The translations under genes and the position numbers were made by a program. Positions 17,400 through 26,000 of a stretch of DNA of 26,000 nucleotides are shown here, piece after piece. Origin of the DNA: Prorocentrum cordatum. Its lineage: Eukaryota > Sar > Dinophyceae > Prorocentrales > Prorocentraceae. A model generated the notes under the pieces. The model saw only the letters and a program-made list of their open reading frames with translations. It did not search any database and was not told the origin of the DNA. The stretch is from contig CAUYUJ010001359.1 of the NCBI GenBank assembly GCA_963575745.1, forward strand, positions 535,018 to 561,017. Direction: 5' to 3'. The first letter of the stretch is position 1, and every line of letters begins with the position of its first letter.

Positions 17400-17700
17400 C
17401 CCCACCTCCGCCGCCAACCCTGTGGCCTCCGTCGTGAGGGACGGCTCCGCAGGCACCCGAAGGCCCCTGACAGCACCGCGCCACACGGCCCACAGGGAGG
17501 CCCGGCATCGCAAAGCCACGGCTCGCGCACGCGCGGGCACCAGCGCCTAGCAGCCAACCAGAGGGCCTGCGCGAAGGGCGACTCCGCAAAGACCCCGGGG
17601 CGCTCCTCGCAGCATCGCGATTCTCGGCCAGCGTGGAGATCCAGCTTCGCAAGGCCATGGTTCGCGCACGCGCGCGCGCCCTCCGAAGACGCGGGTGTAA
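17400..17700. repeat. ~139-bp duplication, diverged
   Basis: Two units share GACNGCTCCGCA-like starts, GCATCGC and CGCAA(A/G)GCCA followed by NGGNTCGCGCACGCGCG; the last word begins at 17521 and 17660, about 139 bp apart. On the minus strand they read as a ~46-residue repeat with VREPWLCDAG and VREPWPCEAG. Coding is possible but unsupported. Confidence 0.55.
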
Positions 17701-17945
17701 GCCCGAGCATCTTTCTGGGCTTTGGAGAGGAGGGCTAGGAGGAGGAGGCGGAGGAGGAGGACTGCACGCTTGGCGCTACCCATGTGTGCCTTCGTCCCCT
17801 CCTGTGCACGCGCTGCGTAATCCAGAGGTCGTGTTGGAGGACCTTTCCTTTCTCCCTTGTATTCGCGACCTCTTCACCGTGGTCAGGCATCGAACTCCAG
17901 CCTTTCTCGAGCGAGCGAGCGATGAGGAAAGGGGGGAGGGGCAAT
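17701..17945. other. Spacer, no recognised gene
   Basis: A short GGA cluster lies at 17725-17760; the rest shows no repeat or domain. A plus frame here (17633-17947) has KNPEVVLEDL-like text but no recognised family. Confidence 0.35.
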
Positions 17946-17950
17946 GACGA

Positions 17951-17994
17951 GAGGAGGAGGAGGAGGAGGAGGAGGAGGAGGAGGAGGAGGAGGA
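17951..17994 (+). repeat. Short GGA array
   Basis: Fourteen or so uninterrupted GGA repeats. Confidence 0.95.
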
Positions 17995-18247
17995 GATACA
18001 GAAGGAGCAGTGAGGAAGAGGGGGAGGAGCAGTGAGCAGGCGGGGGGAGGAGAAATCGCGGGGTCGGAGGGGCCGCGAGCCAGGCCCCCGGCCTCGGAGC
18101 CGGCGCGGCGCTGCTCTCCGCCGCGGCCGCCGCCGCACTGGCGGGCGCGCTGGCCACCTGCAGAAGAGCGGGCAGAAGGAGGCGGGCCTCCGCTCGCGCG
18201 CTCCCCAGTGGAGGAACAGGTGCCGATGCCGCTACGCTCGCCTAGTC

Positions 18248-18428
18248 TTCAGTCGGGCCTGTCCCCCTACAGGGGAATTTTCGACGAAAGATACAAAATA
18301 CCCCCAAAATATTCCAAAAATAGTCTGGACTATTTTTGAGTATTTGTTTACCTTTTTGGTGTATGTTTGGTGTATGTTTTTATTTATCGTCGAAAATCCC
18401 CCTGTAGGGGGGACACGCCCCACATAAT
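18248..18428. mobile_element. MITE type 2 (~181 bp, AT-rich core, ~40-bp inverted ends)
   Basis: The ends pair over about 40 bp. The left arm has TGTCCCCCTACAGGGG and then ATTTTCGACGA (18260-18286). The right arm in reverse complement gives TGTCCCCCCTACAGGGGG and ATTTTCGACGA (18386-18415); weaker matching extends outward. The word CCTAGTC stands at 18241-18247 and 18429-18435, a likely 7-bp target duplication. The core is a long palindrome, CAAAAATAGTC-TG-GACTATTTTTG at 18315-18338. The strongly AT-rich core sets it apart from its host DNA. It has no coding capacity. Confidence 0.8.
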
Positions 18429-18822
18429 CCTAGTCGTTGCCTTTTGGGGGCCTCCCTGGAGGCTCTCGTCGCGACGGCTGGATTCGCCTCAAAGTTTTGG
18501 CCAGAGAGCACCATTGGAGAGGCTTATGCAAGTAGCGGTGTCGGTACCTTTGGGTTTCCCAAGCTCTCTCATCATCCATCCTCCTCGCTCCTCACTCCTC
18601 CCTTTCTCCCCATCTTGGTCCCCCTATTCATCCTCGTCCTCGCCCGTTCTTCTTCTCCTCCACGTGCTCCGTTTCTCACATTCGATCCACCTCCTCCGTC
18701 GTCTGTGATGGCCTTCTTCTCCAGAGCGATCTGTGAGGGCCTCCGCTCCAGCTCTGACCCCCCCGCGCAAGGACCAGCCCCCGCGCGTACGAGGGCCTGG
18801 ACTCTTCTGCGCAGGCCAAAGC
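18429..18822. other. Spacer with pyrimidine-rich stretch
   Basis: No gene is recognised. From about 18560 to 18700 the plus strand is almost wholly C and T (TCATCC, CTCCTC, TTCTTC words), a diverged relative of the GGA arrays in the opposite orientation. Confidence 0.4.
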
Positions 18823-18968
18823 GAGGAGGAGGAGGAGGAGGAGGAGGAGGAGGAGGAGGAGGAGGAGGAGGAGGGAGGAGGGAGGAGGGAGGAGGGAGGA
18901 GGGAGGAGGGAGGAGGAGGAGGAGGAGGAGGAGGAGGAGGAGGAGGAGGAGGAGGAGGAGGAGGAGGA
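18823..18968 (+). repeat. GGA array with GGAGGGA interruptions
   Basis: Two GGA blocks (about 18823-18872 and 18910-18968) flank a GGAGGGA block. A plus frame reads it as poly-Glu (18733-19050), a minus frame as poly-Leu. Confidence 0.95.
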
Positions 18969-19639
18969 GCCCCCCTTTTTTACTCGACGAATGGGGCTGT
19001 GTGCGCCTGTAGAAAATGGCGTACAGTGTGTCTGGCAACCCGTCGCTTGATCGGACCTCCGTCGATCCTGTCCTGGTCAGCTATGCAGGCTGGTGAGCAC
19101 GCTCGATCGATGCAGCGTCACAAGCGCGGCGGAAGCAGGCTGCATGCGAGGGGTGGATGCGCCCGAAAATGTGCGAGGTCTCTTTCAGGGCACAGTGTTT
19201 GAGAGACAACATTCGGTATCGCTCATTCTAGCTCAAGGCTAAAACACTTGCCGCCCCTTGCTGCTTTCGGCGGCGAGCAAGAGCACCGGCCATGAGTTAA
19301 AAAGGAAGCAATCTCGGGGAGCGTCGTTGTTGTTGGGGGGCCGGTTTTGGCGGCCCCCCAAACCGTTTGAGAGCGAGCATCGTGTTCAATGAATATGCAG
19401 CCAGCGCCTCGGCGAGCGCGCCAGGGCGCCTGTAAGGGATCCAACAATAATCATTGTTCAGTGAGTAACATTCAACAGCAACGCAACAAGCTGAATCCTC
19501 CCCGCGGATTCTCACTTCAGCAACGCACCCGGGGACAATGAATGACCGTTCGGCCCCCTCACTCTGACCTATACGACCACCTGTCGGATGATAAGGAGAT
19601 TGTGGGGGGGAGGGGGGGAACCAACACCTGACTCAATCG
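18969..19639. other. Mostly unique stretch with one GC hairpin
   Basis: No gene is recognised. TTGGGGGGCC (19333-19342) pairs perfectly with GGCCCCCCAA (19352-19361) over a 9-nt loop. The base composition here is less GC-rich than in the satellites. Confidence 0.45.
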
Positions 19640-20250
19640 ATCTCGTTATCCATCCACTCAACGGGACACCACGGGCCATCACGGGAGACCATGGCAAACC
19701 GCGGGACACTTTTCGATTTCACCATCGATCTCACGATCGATCTCATTCAACAGGACACCATACGCACCACGGGACTACCACGGGACTACCACGGGACACC
19801 CCAGGACACCGCATTGATCTCATTATCGATTCCATTATCGATCTCATTCAACGGGACACCACGGGACACCTGTCGATCTCACTATCGATCACACAATCGA
19901 TCTCACTTTTCGGGACACCACGGGTCTCCTGGGGCACCACGTCGATTTCAGTATCGATAGCACTGTCGATCTCATTCAACGGGACACCTGTCGATCTCAC
20001 TATCGATCTCACTATCGATGCCACGTTTTGGAACACCACGGGACACCTCGGGGCACCACATCGATCTCACGATCGATCTCACTATCGATTTCACCATCGA
20101 TTTCATTCAACGGGACACCGCGGGACACTGCGAGCCACCGCCGGACGGACGGAGGACGGGCGGGGGGCTTCGCCCTAGCAACGGCGGACACCACGGGACA
20201 CCACGGGTCACCACGGGACACCGCGGGACACCGCGAGCCACCGCTGGACG
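19640..20250 (+). repeat. Minisatellite of CACGGGACACC and ATCGATCTCA words
   Basis: Two short motifs alternate: (C)CACGGGACACC, often in pairs, and (T)ATCGATCTCA(C/T), with CATTCAACGGGACACC joining them. From 20120 only the first type continues (CACGGGACACCACGGGTCAC). ATCGAT makes the second motif partly self-complementary. Frames read HHRSHDRSH or LSISLSI; no gene is proposed. Confidence 0.9.
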
Positions 20251-20376
20251 GGCGGGAGGGGGAGAAAAACGAAACGATTTCCAGGTTGGATCTCCGTCCC
20301 ACTGCGATCTCACCCCCCAACCTCCGATCCGAGCGAAAGACGCAACCATGCGCAATTTTGGATACCGCGTCGTGGT
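20251..20376. other. Short unique spacer
   Basis: Nothing recognised between the two repeats. Confidence 0.4.
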
Positions 20377-21710
20377 TACCGGTTTCGGTGGAGCTCCATA
20401 TGGGGCCACGAACCGTGTGAGGGTTTGCCAGAATGGGCGTCGGGCGCATGCGGCCTGTGCCACTGGGGACTTCAGTGGGGTTCCCTGCGGGACCACGAAC
20501 CGCGGACCCTGCCACTGGGGCTTTCGGTGGAGCTCCCTGTGGGGCCCCGACCCCTGTTGGGCAACGAACCGTGTGAGCGGTGTGCGTACATGGGTGGCGG
20601 TCCCCGCATGCGGACCCTGCCGCTGGGGCCTTCGGTGGAGCTCCCTATGGGGCCACGATCCTCGTGAAGAGCGTGCCAAAATGGGTGGCGGTCCCCGCAT
20701 GCGGACCCTGCCGCTGAGGCCTTGTGAGGGGTGTGCCTACATGGGCGCCGGTCCCCGCATGCGGACCTTGCCACCTGGAGCCTTCGGTGGAGCTCCCTGT
20801 GGGGCCACGATCCTCGACATGGGTGTGCCAAAATGAGTGGCGGTCGCTGCATGTGGGCCCTGCCGCTGAGGCCTTCGGTGGAGCTCCCTGTGGGGCCACG
20901 ATCTTCGTGAGGGGTGTGCCAAAATGGGTGGCGGCCCCCGCATGCGGACCCTGCCGCTGGGGCCTTCGGTGGAGCTCCCTTGTGGGGCCACGATCTGCGT
21001 GAGGGGTGTGCCAAAATGGGTGGCGGCCCCCGCATGCGGACCCTGCCGCTGGGGCCTTCGGTGGAGCTCCCTATGGGGCCACGATCCCCGTGAGGGGTGT
21101 GCCAAAATGGGTTGCGGTCCCCGCATTGCGGACCTTGCCGCTGAGGCTTTCAATGGAGCTCCCTGTGGGGCCACGATCTTCGTGAGGGGTGTGCCAAAAT
21201 GAGTGGTGGTCCCCGCATGCGGGCCCTGCCGCTGGAGCCTTTGAACTTTGGTGGAGCTCCCTGTGGGGCAACGAACCGTGTGAGCGGTGTGCCAAAATGA
21301 GTGGCGGTCCCCGCATGCGGGCCCTGCCACCTGGAGCCTTCGGTGGAGCTCCCCGTGGGTCCCCACGATCTGCGTGAGGGGTGTGCCAAAATGGGCGGCG
21401 GTCACAGCACGCGGATCCTGCCGCTGAGGCCTTCGGTGGAGCTCCCTGTGGGGCCACGATCTTCGTGAGGGGTGTGCCAGAATGGGTGGTGGCCCCTGCA
21501 TGCGGGCCCTGTCGCTGGGGCCTTCGGTGGAGCTCACTGTTGGGCCACGATCTGCGTGAGGGGTGTGCCAAAATGGGTGGCGGCCCCCGCATGCAGACCC
21601 TGCCGCTGGGGCCTTCGGTGGAGCCCCCTGTGGGGCTACGAACCGCGTGAGGGGTGTGCCAAAATGGGTGGCGGTCCCCGCATGCGGACCCTGCCGCCAG
21701 CGAGTGTGCC
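20377..21710. repeat. 91-bp satellite, about 14 units
   Basis: The unit order is CTTCGGTGGAGCTCCCTGTG, GGGCCACGATC, TGCGTGAGGGGTGTGCCAAA, ATGGGTGGCGGTCCCCGCAT and GCGGACCCTGCCGCTGGGGC. The word GTGAGGGGTGTGCC occurs at 20999 and 21090, period 91. Early units (20377-20760) and one at about 21240 carry indels. The 17-nt block GATCTGCGTGAGGGGTG in some units (20992-21008, 21549-21565) is identical to the core of the 73-bp repeat at the left edge. As 91 is not a multiple of three, frames rotate between units; the 328-codon minus frame is fortuitous. Confidence 0.95.
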
Positions 21711-22150
21711 CTGGTGCTGGCAAGCAACCGTTGGTGGCGATTGGCCACTACCCTTCTCTATGCGACCGTTGAGGCTCACGCGCCTTGCTTGATCAGTCAG
21801 TGTAAGATTTCAGCAGGACTCCCCTCCCCTTGGAGCATTGACGAGATCAGATGGGCGTGTATGTCTCAGAGCACTGATTTCACGATCCTTGCCAACACCT
21901 TCTTTGGATCCCGCCCGCAGGCGCTGTTGTCCATAGGAATTAAAACAGTCCTTCTTCATGAGTTTCTTGGGTCGAGGGAGAGCGAGGATGGATCTGGACG
22001 GGACGTGCACACCGTCACCCTTGGAAGCGGCGGACAGCAGCGTGGGGGGAGACTGGGCCTTTGGTCGTCCTTTCCTTCTGTGCACGTAATTTAATACAGT
22101 TGCTTTTGAGGAGAGGCTGTTTTAACCAACTGCCCTAAGTATGAGAGAGA
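21711..22150 (+). other. Unique stretch with a possible short coding remnant
   Basis: A plus frame running from the satellite to TAA at 22092-22094 reads ISQCKISAGLPSPWSIDEIR, WACMSQSTDFTILANTFFGS and RPQALLSIGIKTVLLHEFLG, with ordinary amino-acid variety, unlike the repeat frames. It has no start outside the satellite and I recognise no family. The minus strand is also open for 91 codons. Either may be chance. Confidence 0.25.
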
Positions 22151-22325
22151 CGAGGAGGAGGAGGAGGAGGAGGAGGAGGAGGAGGAGGAGGAGGAGGAGG
22201 AGGAGGAGGAGGAGGAGAGGAGAGGAAGAGGAGAGGAGAAGAGAGGAGAGGAGAGGAGAGGAGAGGAGAGGAGGAGGAGAGGAGAGGAGAGGAGAGGAGA
22301 GGAGAGGAGAGGAGAGGAGAGGAGA
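22151..22325 (+). repeat. GGA array passing into GGAGA repeats
   Basis: Pure GGA from about 22151 to 22217, then GGAGAGGA and (GGAGA)n to 22325. The 5-bp unit probably arose from the 3-bp array by replication slippage (inference). Confidence 0.95.
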
Positions 22326-22785
22326 CGCGGGGCGCTGTCTCTTCAAAACGACGACTCAACACCACAGGACGGCTGGGAATTATTCATCCAACGCTTGCTG
22401 AGACCTTCTACACTGAACCATGCGTTGAATCATGCAGGGAAGGGAGGGGAGTGGGAGGGGACAGGCCAGCCGTGGCGCGGCGCGCTAGCGGTGGCTGCAC
22501 GGGTTTCGAATCGGCCGGGCCCGAGCAAAGATCGGATCGTGCATTCGAGTTTGATTAGTAGGTCGACCCCGCCAAATCAAGGGCACCACTGTGTCCTGCG
22601 TTCAGCGGCCCATGCCTTCTACATTCTCACGGCAATGCGGCCCCCAAAGGGTTTTGCATTTTGGTGGCGCCTCTGGCTCCGACCCTGGCGCGCTCCGTGC
22701 GCTACGGAGAGGGGGGATCCAGCGCAGAATTACGACATCCGCGCGGAGCGCCGAAAGTTTATGGTTATGCCTTTATGTTGTTCCT
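22326..22785. other. Unique stretch, no recognised gene
   Basis: Open frames overlap on both strands and carry no domain. The TTTCGAATC and CATTCGAG words near 22500-22545 recall tRNA T-loops but lack a matching cloverleaf. Confidence 0.4.
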
Positions 22786-23884
22786 CTACACATCGAGTAG
22801 AGCTTCCCGGGTGTCGTTGTCCGCGTAGTTGTAGAAGCGGATGAGGTACGTGTAGTTGTCGGTTCGCGATGCGCAGGCGCTTGGCGAGGTACGCCTCGCG
22901 CATCTGCATCGCGATCTCTTCGGCCTACCTGAACTCCTTCGTTTTTGCCTGATCCTCCTCGTTCCGCGCCGCCTGCTCTTGGACCTCGTCCTCCTCAGGT
23001 GCCTTCGTCGTCTCCACCTTCTCCACATCCTGCTCCTCCTCGTCCAGCACAGGCTGCTTAGCGGTCTCCTCATCCGCGCTCTCGGCTGCCTTTTCCCCTC
23101 CTCCCTCTCCCTCTGAGCCCGCAAGTCTTGGACCAGCAGTGCGACGATGCTTTTCTGCTCATGGCCAGCGTCCTCGCAGGCGCACTTGACGTACCAGTTC
23201 CTGTGTCCTCGCCCTCCTGTGTCCTCGCCCTCATCGTACGGGGGGGTCGAGCCGCAGCCAGTGGGCCATGGCGACTGCGTCGCCCCTTGTGACCGGTTGG
23301 TGCAAGAGGTAAAGGTAGTGGTCCTTCTCGTACTCGCGCTCCTGTACCGTCTTCGTTTCCTCCTCCTCCTTCTGCTCCTCCTTCTCCTCCTCCTCCTCGC
23401 CTTTCTCCTCCTCCTCCTCCTCTTCCTCTTCCTCATCCTCCTCCTCGCCCTGTTCCTCCCTTCACGCGCTCGGAGCTCGAGAAGCTCGGAGCGGAGATCG
23501 AGGACAGGCGGCGACGGGGCGAGGGCCTTGAGGAGGATGACCCCGACTTCCCCGTCTAGCTCGTCTGTCTTTTCAATGCATGTTTCTGTGAATTGGGTCA
23601 CTCCCTTTGTGGTCGTGCGCGCCCTGTTCCTCCTCATCCTCCTTTTCCTCCTCCTCCTCCTCCTCTTCCTCCTCTTCCTCACCCTTCTCCTCTGCCTCCT
23701 TACTGGCATCCTGAGAAGGTGCCCTGCTGGTGCACGGCGCTCCGCCCTCCCGCGGGGGTGTCTTGGCCCCTGTGCCTGTACGTGTCGTCCTCGCCGCCGT
23801 CCTCCTCGTCGCACCTCTGACTTCGGTACGGGGCCCATTCCCAGCGGTCGGCGGCGAGCGAGGCGGGGACGCGAGAAGGATAAG
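22786..23884 (-). pseudogene. C-terminal part of a Glu-rich coiled-coil protein, multiply frameshifted
   Basis: On the minus strand, protein-like text moves between frames. From the high-coordinate side it reads RWEWAPYRSQRCDEEDGGED; DASKEAEEKG plus a long Glu run; QFTETCIEKTDELDGEVGVI with LLKALAPSPPVLDLRSELLE; a second Glu run; and TKTVQEREYEKDHYLYLLHQ with PVTRGDAVAMAHWLRLDPP. A run of seven C at about 23240-23247 then shifts it to YDEGEDTGGRGHRNWYVKCA and CEDAGHEQKSIVALLVQDLR. AESADEETAKQPVLDEEEQD, an in-frame TAG near 22925 and AEEIAMQMREAYLAKRLRIA follow, ending DNYTYLIRFYNYADNDTREA-LLDV and TAG at 22786. I do not recognise the family. Breaks may be true decay or assembly errors in repeats. 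Confidence 0.5.
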
Positions 23885-24008
23885 GCCTTCTTCAGAAGGC
23901 GGCAGGACTTCTCAGAAGCCCTCGGGCCTTCTGAGAAGTTTTCTGTTTCGTCGGGGAAAGCTTGAAATATTTCTCAGAAGGCTCGGGGACTTCCGAGCCT
24001 TCCGAGAA
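23885..24008. other. Cluster of three AGAAGG foldbacks inside the coiled-coil gene
   Basis: Three inverted repeats follow one another: GCCTTCT-TC-AGAAGGC (23885-23900); CTTCTCAGAAGCCC facing GGGCCTTCTGAGAAG (23908-23938), with one bulge; and TTCTCAGAAGGCTCGG (23971-23986) facing CCGAGCCTTCCGAGAA (23993-24008), 15 of 16 pairs. The cluster falls between two protein-like segments (LKYYGGTKARFGGG and RWEWAPYRSQ), so it may be an insertion. No target duplication was identified. Confidence 0.75.
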
Positions 24009-24029
24009 GGCCCGCCCCTTTTCACTTTC

Positions 24030-25430
24030 CCCCCTCGCCCGCCGCCGAAGCGAGCCTTCGTGCCCCCATAGTATTTCAATTGGTCGATGGTGTGGTCCGT
24101 CTCCGCGTCGGTCTGCTTGAGGATGCGGACGTATTGTGGAACGGGTGTCCTCCACGGCATTCCTGGCCTCTTGTGCCGTCCTGGCCTCGATTGCTCCCGT
24201 GATCTCTGCCGTTTTGGCCCCGACGGTCATCCAGGCTTGTGCTTTCCTGGACACATCTGCCTCATTCGCCACATCTGCCTTTTTGATGTCACGCTTTTAC
24301 CCTCCTCAGCCTTCGTGGACTCTTCTGCCGTCTTGGTCTCCCGCGCAGTCTTTGCCCGAACGGCCTCGTTTGCTTCCTTGGCCTCGGCAGCCTTCCTGAC
24401 CTCCTCAGCTTTCCATGCCCCCTATCGGCTTCCCTAGCCTCCCCATTCTCTCTCTCTCTCTCTCTTTCTGACTCAGGAGGCGTCTCCCTCGACCCTCCCG
24501 ACCTCTTCAGCCTTTCGTGCCTCTTGTGCCTTCAGCCCTCCCGTGCCCGCTGGGCCTCCTCGGTCGTATTGCCTCCTCGGTCTTCCCGGTTTCCTCTGTC
24601 GTCTTGGCCTCCTCTTGCTTTCTAGCTTCCTGGTGGACTTCCTCTGCCGTCAATGACATGGTTCCCTCAGCGTCCTTGGCCTCGGCAGCCTTCCTGGTCT
24701 CCTGGGTCCTGCTGGCCTCCTCTGCCTCTTGGACCTCCTTTGCCTCCCTGCACTCCACAGCTTGATTCGCCACTTCTATACTGATGGCCTCCTCAGACTT
24801 CCCGGCCTCCTCTGCCGTCCTCCTGGCTTCCAGAGCGTACTGTACTTCTTCTTCCTTCCTAGCCTCCTCTGCCTTTCTGGTCTGCTCGAGTTTCTTGACC
24901 TCGGTAGCCTTCCTGGTCTCCTGAATCGTCTTGCCCTCCTATGTTTTCTGGACCTCCTTTGTCTTCCTGGCCTCCTATGCCTTCCTGTCATCCTGTCTTC
25001 CCGGTCGCCTCTGCCTTCTGGGACTCCTTTGCCTTCCTGGCCTCCACTGCCTTATTCGCCATGTCTGTCCTGATGGCCTTATCAGTCTTCCTGGCACCTG
25101 CTTTCCTGGCCTCTGCAGTTCGTTCACCTACCCAGGGCAATGCTCCCAGCCTCCTGAGAGTTCCTTAACTCTTCCTTCCTGGCCTCCTCTTCCTTCCTGG
25201 TCTTCCCGGTCGTTTTGGACTTGTACGTCGCAGTCTTGGTGGATGTGTCTGTTCTGGAGGACGTCGTATTGGTCAAGTGGCCGTCGTAGTCCACGCTGGT
25301 TCCGTCGAGTGAGAAAGGAAGCACTAGGTCGCCCCAGCACCATCCTCGACCGCCTGGGTGGACCTGCTCGCCGAGGCACGCCTGGGTCACTTACGGCAAG
25401 GACTCCGCGGCCAGGTCGATCGTGATTTGG
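24030..25430 (-). pseudogene. EARK-repeat coiled-coil region of the same broken gene
   Basis: The minus strand reads, from about 25330 downward, SFSLDGTSVDYDGHLTNTTS, YKSKTTGKTRKEEEARKEEL, ERTAEARKAGARKTDKAIRT, VEARKAKESQKAEATGKTG, a segment with two in-frame TAG codons near 24960-24930, then KATEVKKLEQTRKAEEARKE, AEEAGKSEEAISIEVANQAV, VQEAEEASRTQETRKAAEAK, EEVHQEARKQEEAKTTEETG, AEEVRKAAEAKEANEAVRAK, RKAQAWMTVGAKTAEITGAI and PQYVRILKQTDAETDHTIDQ-LKYYGG. The Glu/Ala/Lys/Arg pattern with hydrophobic spacing predicts long coiled coils. About five frame changes occur. The DNA repeat behind it is GAGGCCAGGAAGGC-like. No family is assigned; a cytoskeletal or scaffold role would be a guess. Confidence 0.55.
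24447..24468 (+). repeat. (TC)n microsatellite
   Basis: About ten TC repeats within the coiled-coil gene region, followed by TTTCTGACTCAGG. On the minus strand it interrupts the EARK pattern and coincides with a frame change. Confidence 0.95.
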
Positions 25431-25950
25431 CCTGTCTTGAAAACGGCCGCGAACGGGTCTGTGCCGCAGCGATTGCTGTCGGACTTGTCGACGACCTTGG
25501 TGACACACTTGGTGTCATACGAGTGGTACTTCTCGTGCTTCGTGTCGCACTCGGTGTCGTAGTCGCCCAAGCTGTCGTACTTGGCGTCGTACTTGTCGTG
25601 AGGCTGCTTGTTACGCAGCTCGTTGCAGGAGTAATGCGCCTGTATGAGGCGGTCTTAGCGAAGATCATGATGTCGTTGAGGTATGGTTGCACCCCACGTC
25701 AGACGAGGCATCCCGTCCTCCTGCATGCTGCATCTGCTCGTGCCAATGTCGCCCAGGTCGCATTTGGTCTCGGTATTGTGGCTGGCATCTCCACGTAGCG
25801 TGGGCAGGCCTCGTAGCCTCGATGATGTACACCCTGCTGGTCGCCACCCCATGGACAGGATTGTAGACGCACTTGATCTTCCGCACTGGGCTCGAGCTAA
25901 ACGGTGTTTTGGCCATTTCGTGGACCGTTTGCGTTTGGCTTCCGTCGCGC
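25431..25950 (-). pseudogene. N-terminal part with YDT/CDT repeats, frameshifted
   Basis: The minus strand reads MAKTPFSSSPVRKIKCVYNP and VHGVATSRVYIIE (from ATG at 25916), then YEACPRYVEMPA, NTETKCDLGDIGTSRCSMQE, YLNDIMIFAKTASYRRIT, CNELRNKQPHDKYDAKYDSL, GDYDTECDTKHEKYHSYDTK and CVTKVVDKSDSNRCG...DPFAAVFKTGQITIDLAAES, ending in TAA near 25390. Repeated Y/C-D-T-K words and regular Cys suggest an extracellular or disulfide-bonded segment (inference). It shares strand and direction with the coiled-coil region, so it is probably the front of the same gene or its upstream neighbour. At least three frame changes occur. The remaining 34 bases to the window edge hold nothing recognisable. Confidence 0.45.
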
Positions 25951-26000
25951 AGCCAGGTCGGAACGAAGACAGAACGAGGGACACGGGAAACAGCGCGAAA

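Noticed and set aside
16171-17658. 495-codon minus-strand frame with a poly-Glu tract
   Set aside because: It is stop-poor GC-rich DNA around the CTC array, with no recognisable domain and competing frames on both strands.
20737-21723. 328-codon minus-strand frame
   Set aside because: It lies wholly in the 91-bp satellite, whose period rotates the frame at each unit.
22495-22580. tRNA-like TTCGAATC and CATTCGAG words
   Set aside because: No acceptor, D or anticodon stem can be paired around them.
22900-22935. Intron boundary at TTCAGGTAGG in the coiled-coil gene
   Set aside because: The protein text continues in the same frame on both sides of the TAG, so a stop substitution explains it better than a splice site.

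Overview
The window looks like nuclear DNA of a dinoflagellate, possibly a GC-rich species such as Prorocentrum; the species is inference. Three things point there. A 22-nt stretch at 4910-4931 matches the dinoflagellate spliced leader (family consensus DCCGTAGCCATTTTGGCTCAAG read in two parts) at all but one position. The decayed retroelement and recombinase genes follow layouts I associate with dinoflagellate repeats. The rest is GC-rich, full of satellites and GGA arrays, with no bacterial-type gene organisation. I see no intact protein gene that I would defend; nearly all long open frames are stop-poor GC-rich repeats.

Layout. 1-2100: satellites (73-bp units, a GTGGTTGTCCC minisatellite, a G-rich 70-95-bp repeat). 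2190-4335: one copy of a ~155-bp dispersed repeat, a GGA array, then a 172-bp MITE with inverted ends and a 5-bp target duplication, and hairpins. 4592-4694: a long foldback. 4910-8126: a retroelement relic on the plus strand in the order spliced leader, 5' leader, Gag-like protein, zinc-knuckle remnant, LFSGP segment, reverse transcriptase C-terminal part, RNase H, broken by frameshifts and stops. 8381-9030: 84-bp satellite. 9294-9880: repeat whose hairpin arms change in matched pairs. 9924-13357: two ~350-bp direct repeats bracketing a minus-strand RNase H fragment and two GC-rich repeats. 14243-15536: a tyrosine recombinase pseudogene. 15711-16165: second copies of the dispersed repeat and of the MITE. 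16166-19640: CTC/GGA arrays, a 139-bp duplication and a second MITE type (18248-18428). 19640-21710: CACGGGACACC/ATCGAT repeats and a 91-bp satellite. 22151-22325: GGA/GGAGA array. 22786-25950: remains of a long minus-strand gene for a coiled-coil, Glu-rich protein, interrupted by frameshifts, TAG codons and a foldback cluster.

No pathway or operon is present. The parts are linked by mobility: the spliced leader shows that the Gag-RT gene was copied back from a trans-spliced mRNA, and RNase H, tyrosine recombinase and MITEs show at least four classes of mobile DNA. All homology calls come from reading motifs, not from database searches.
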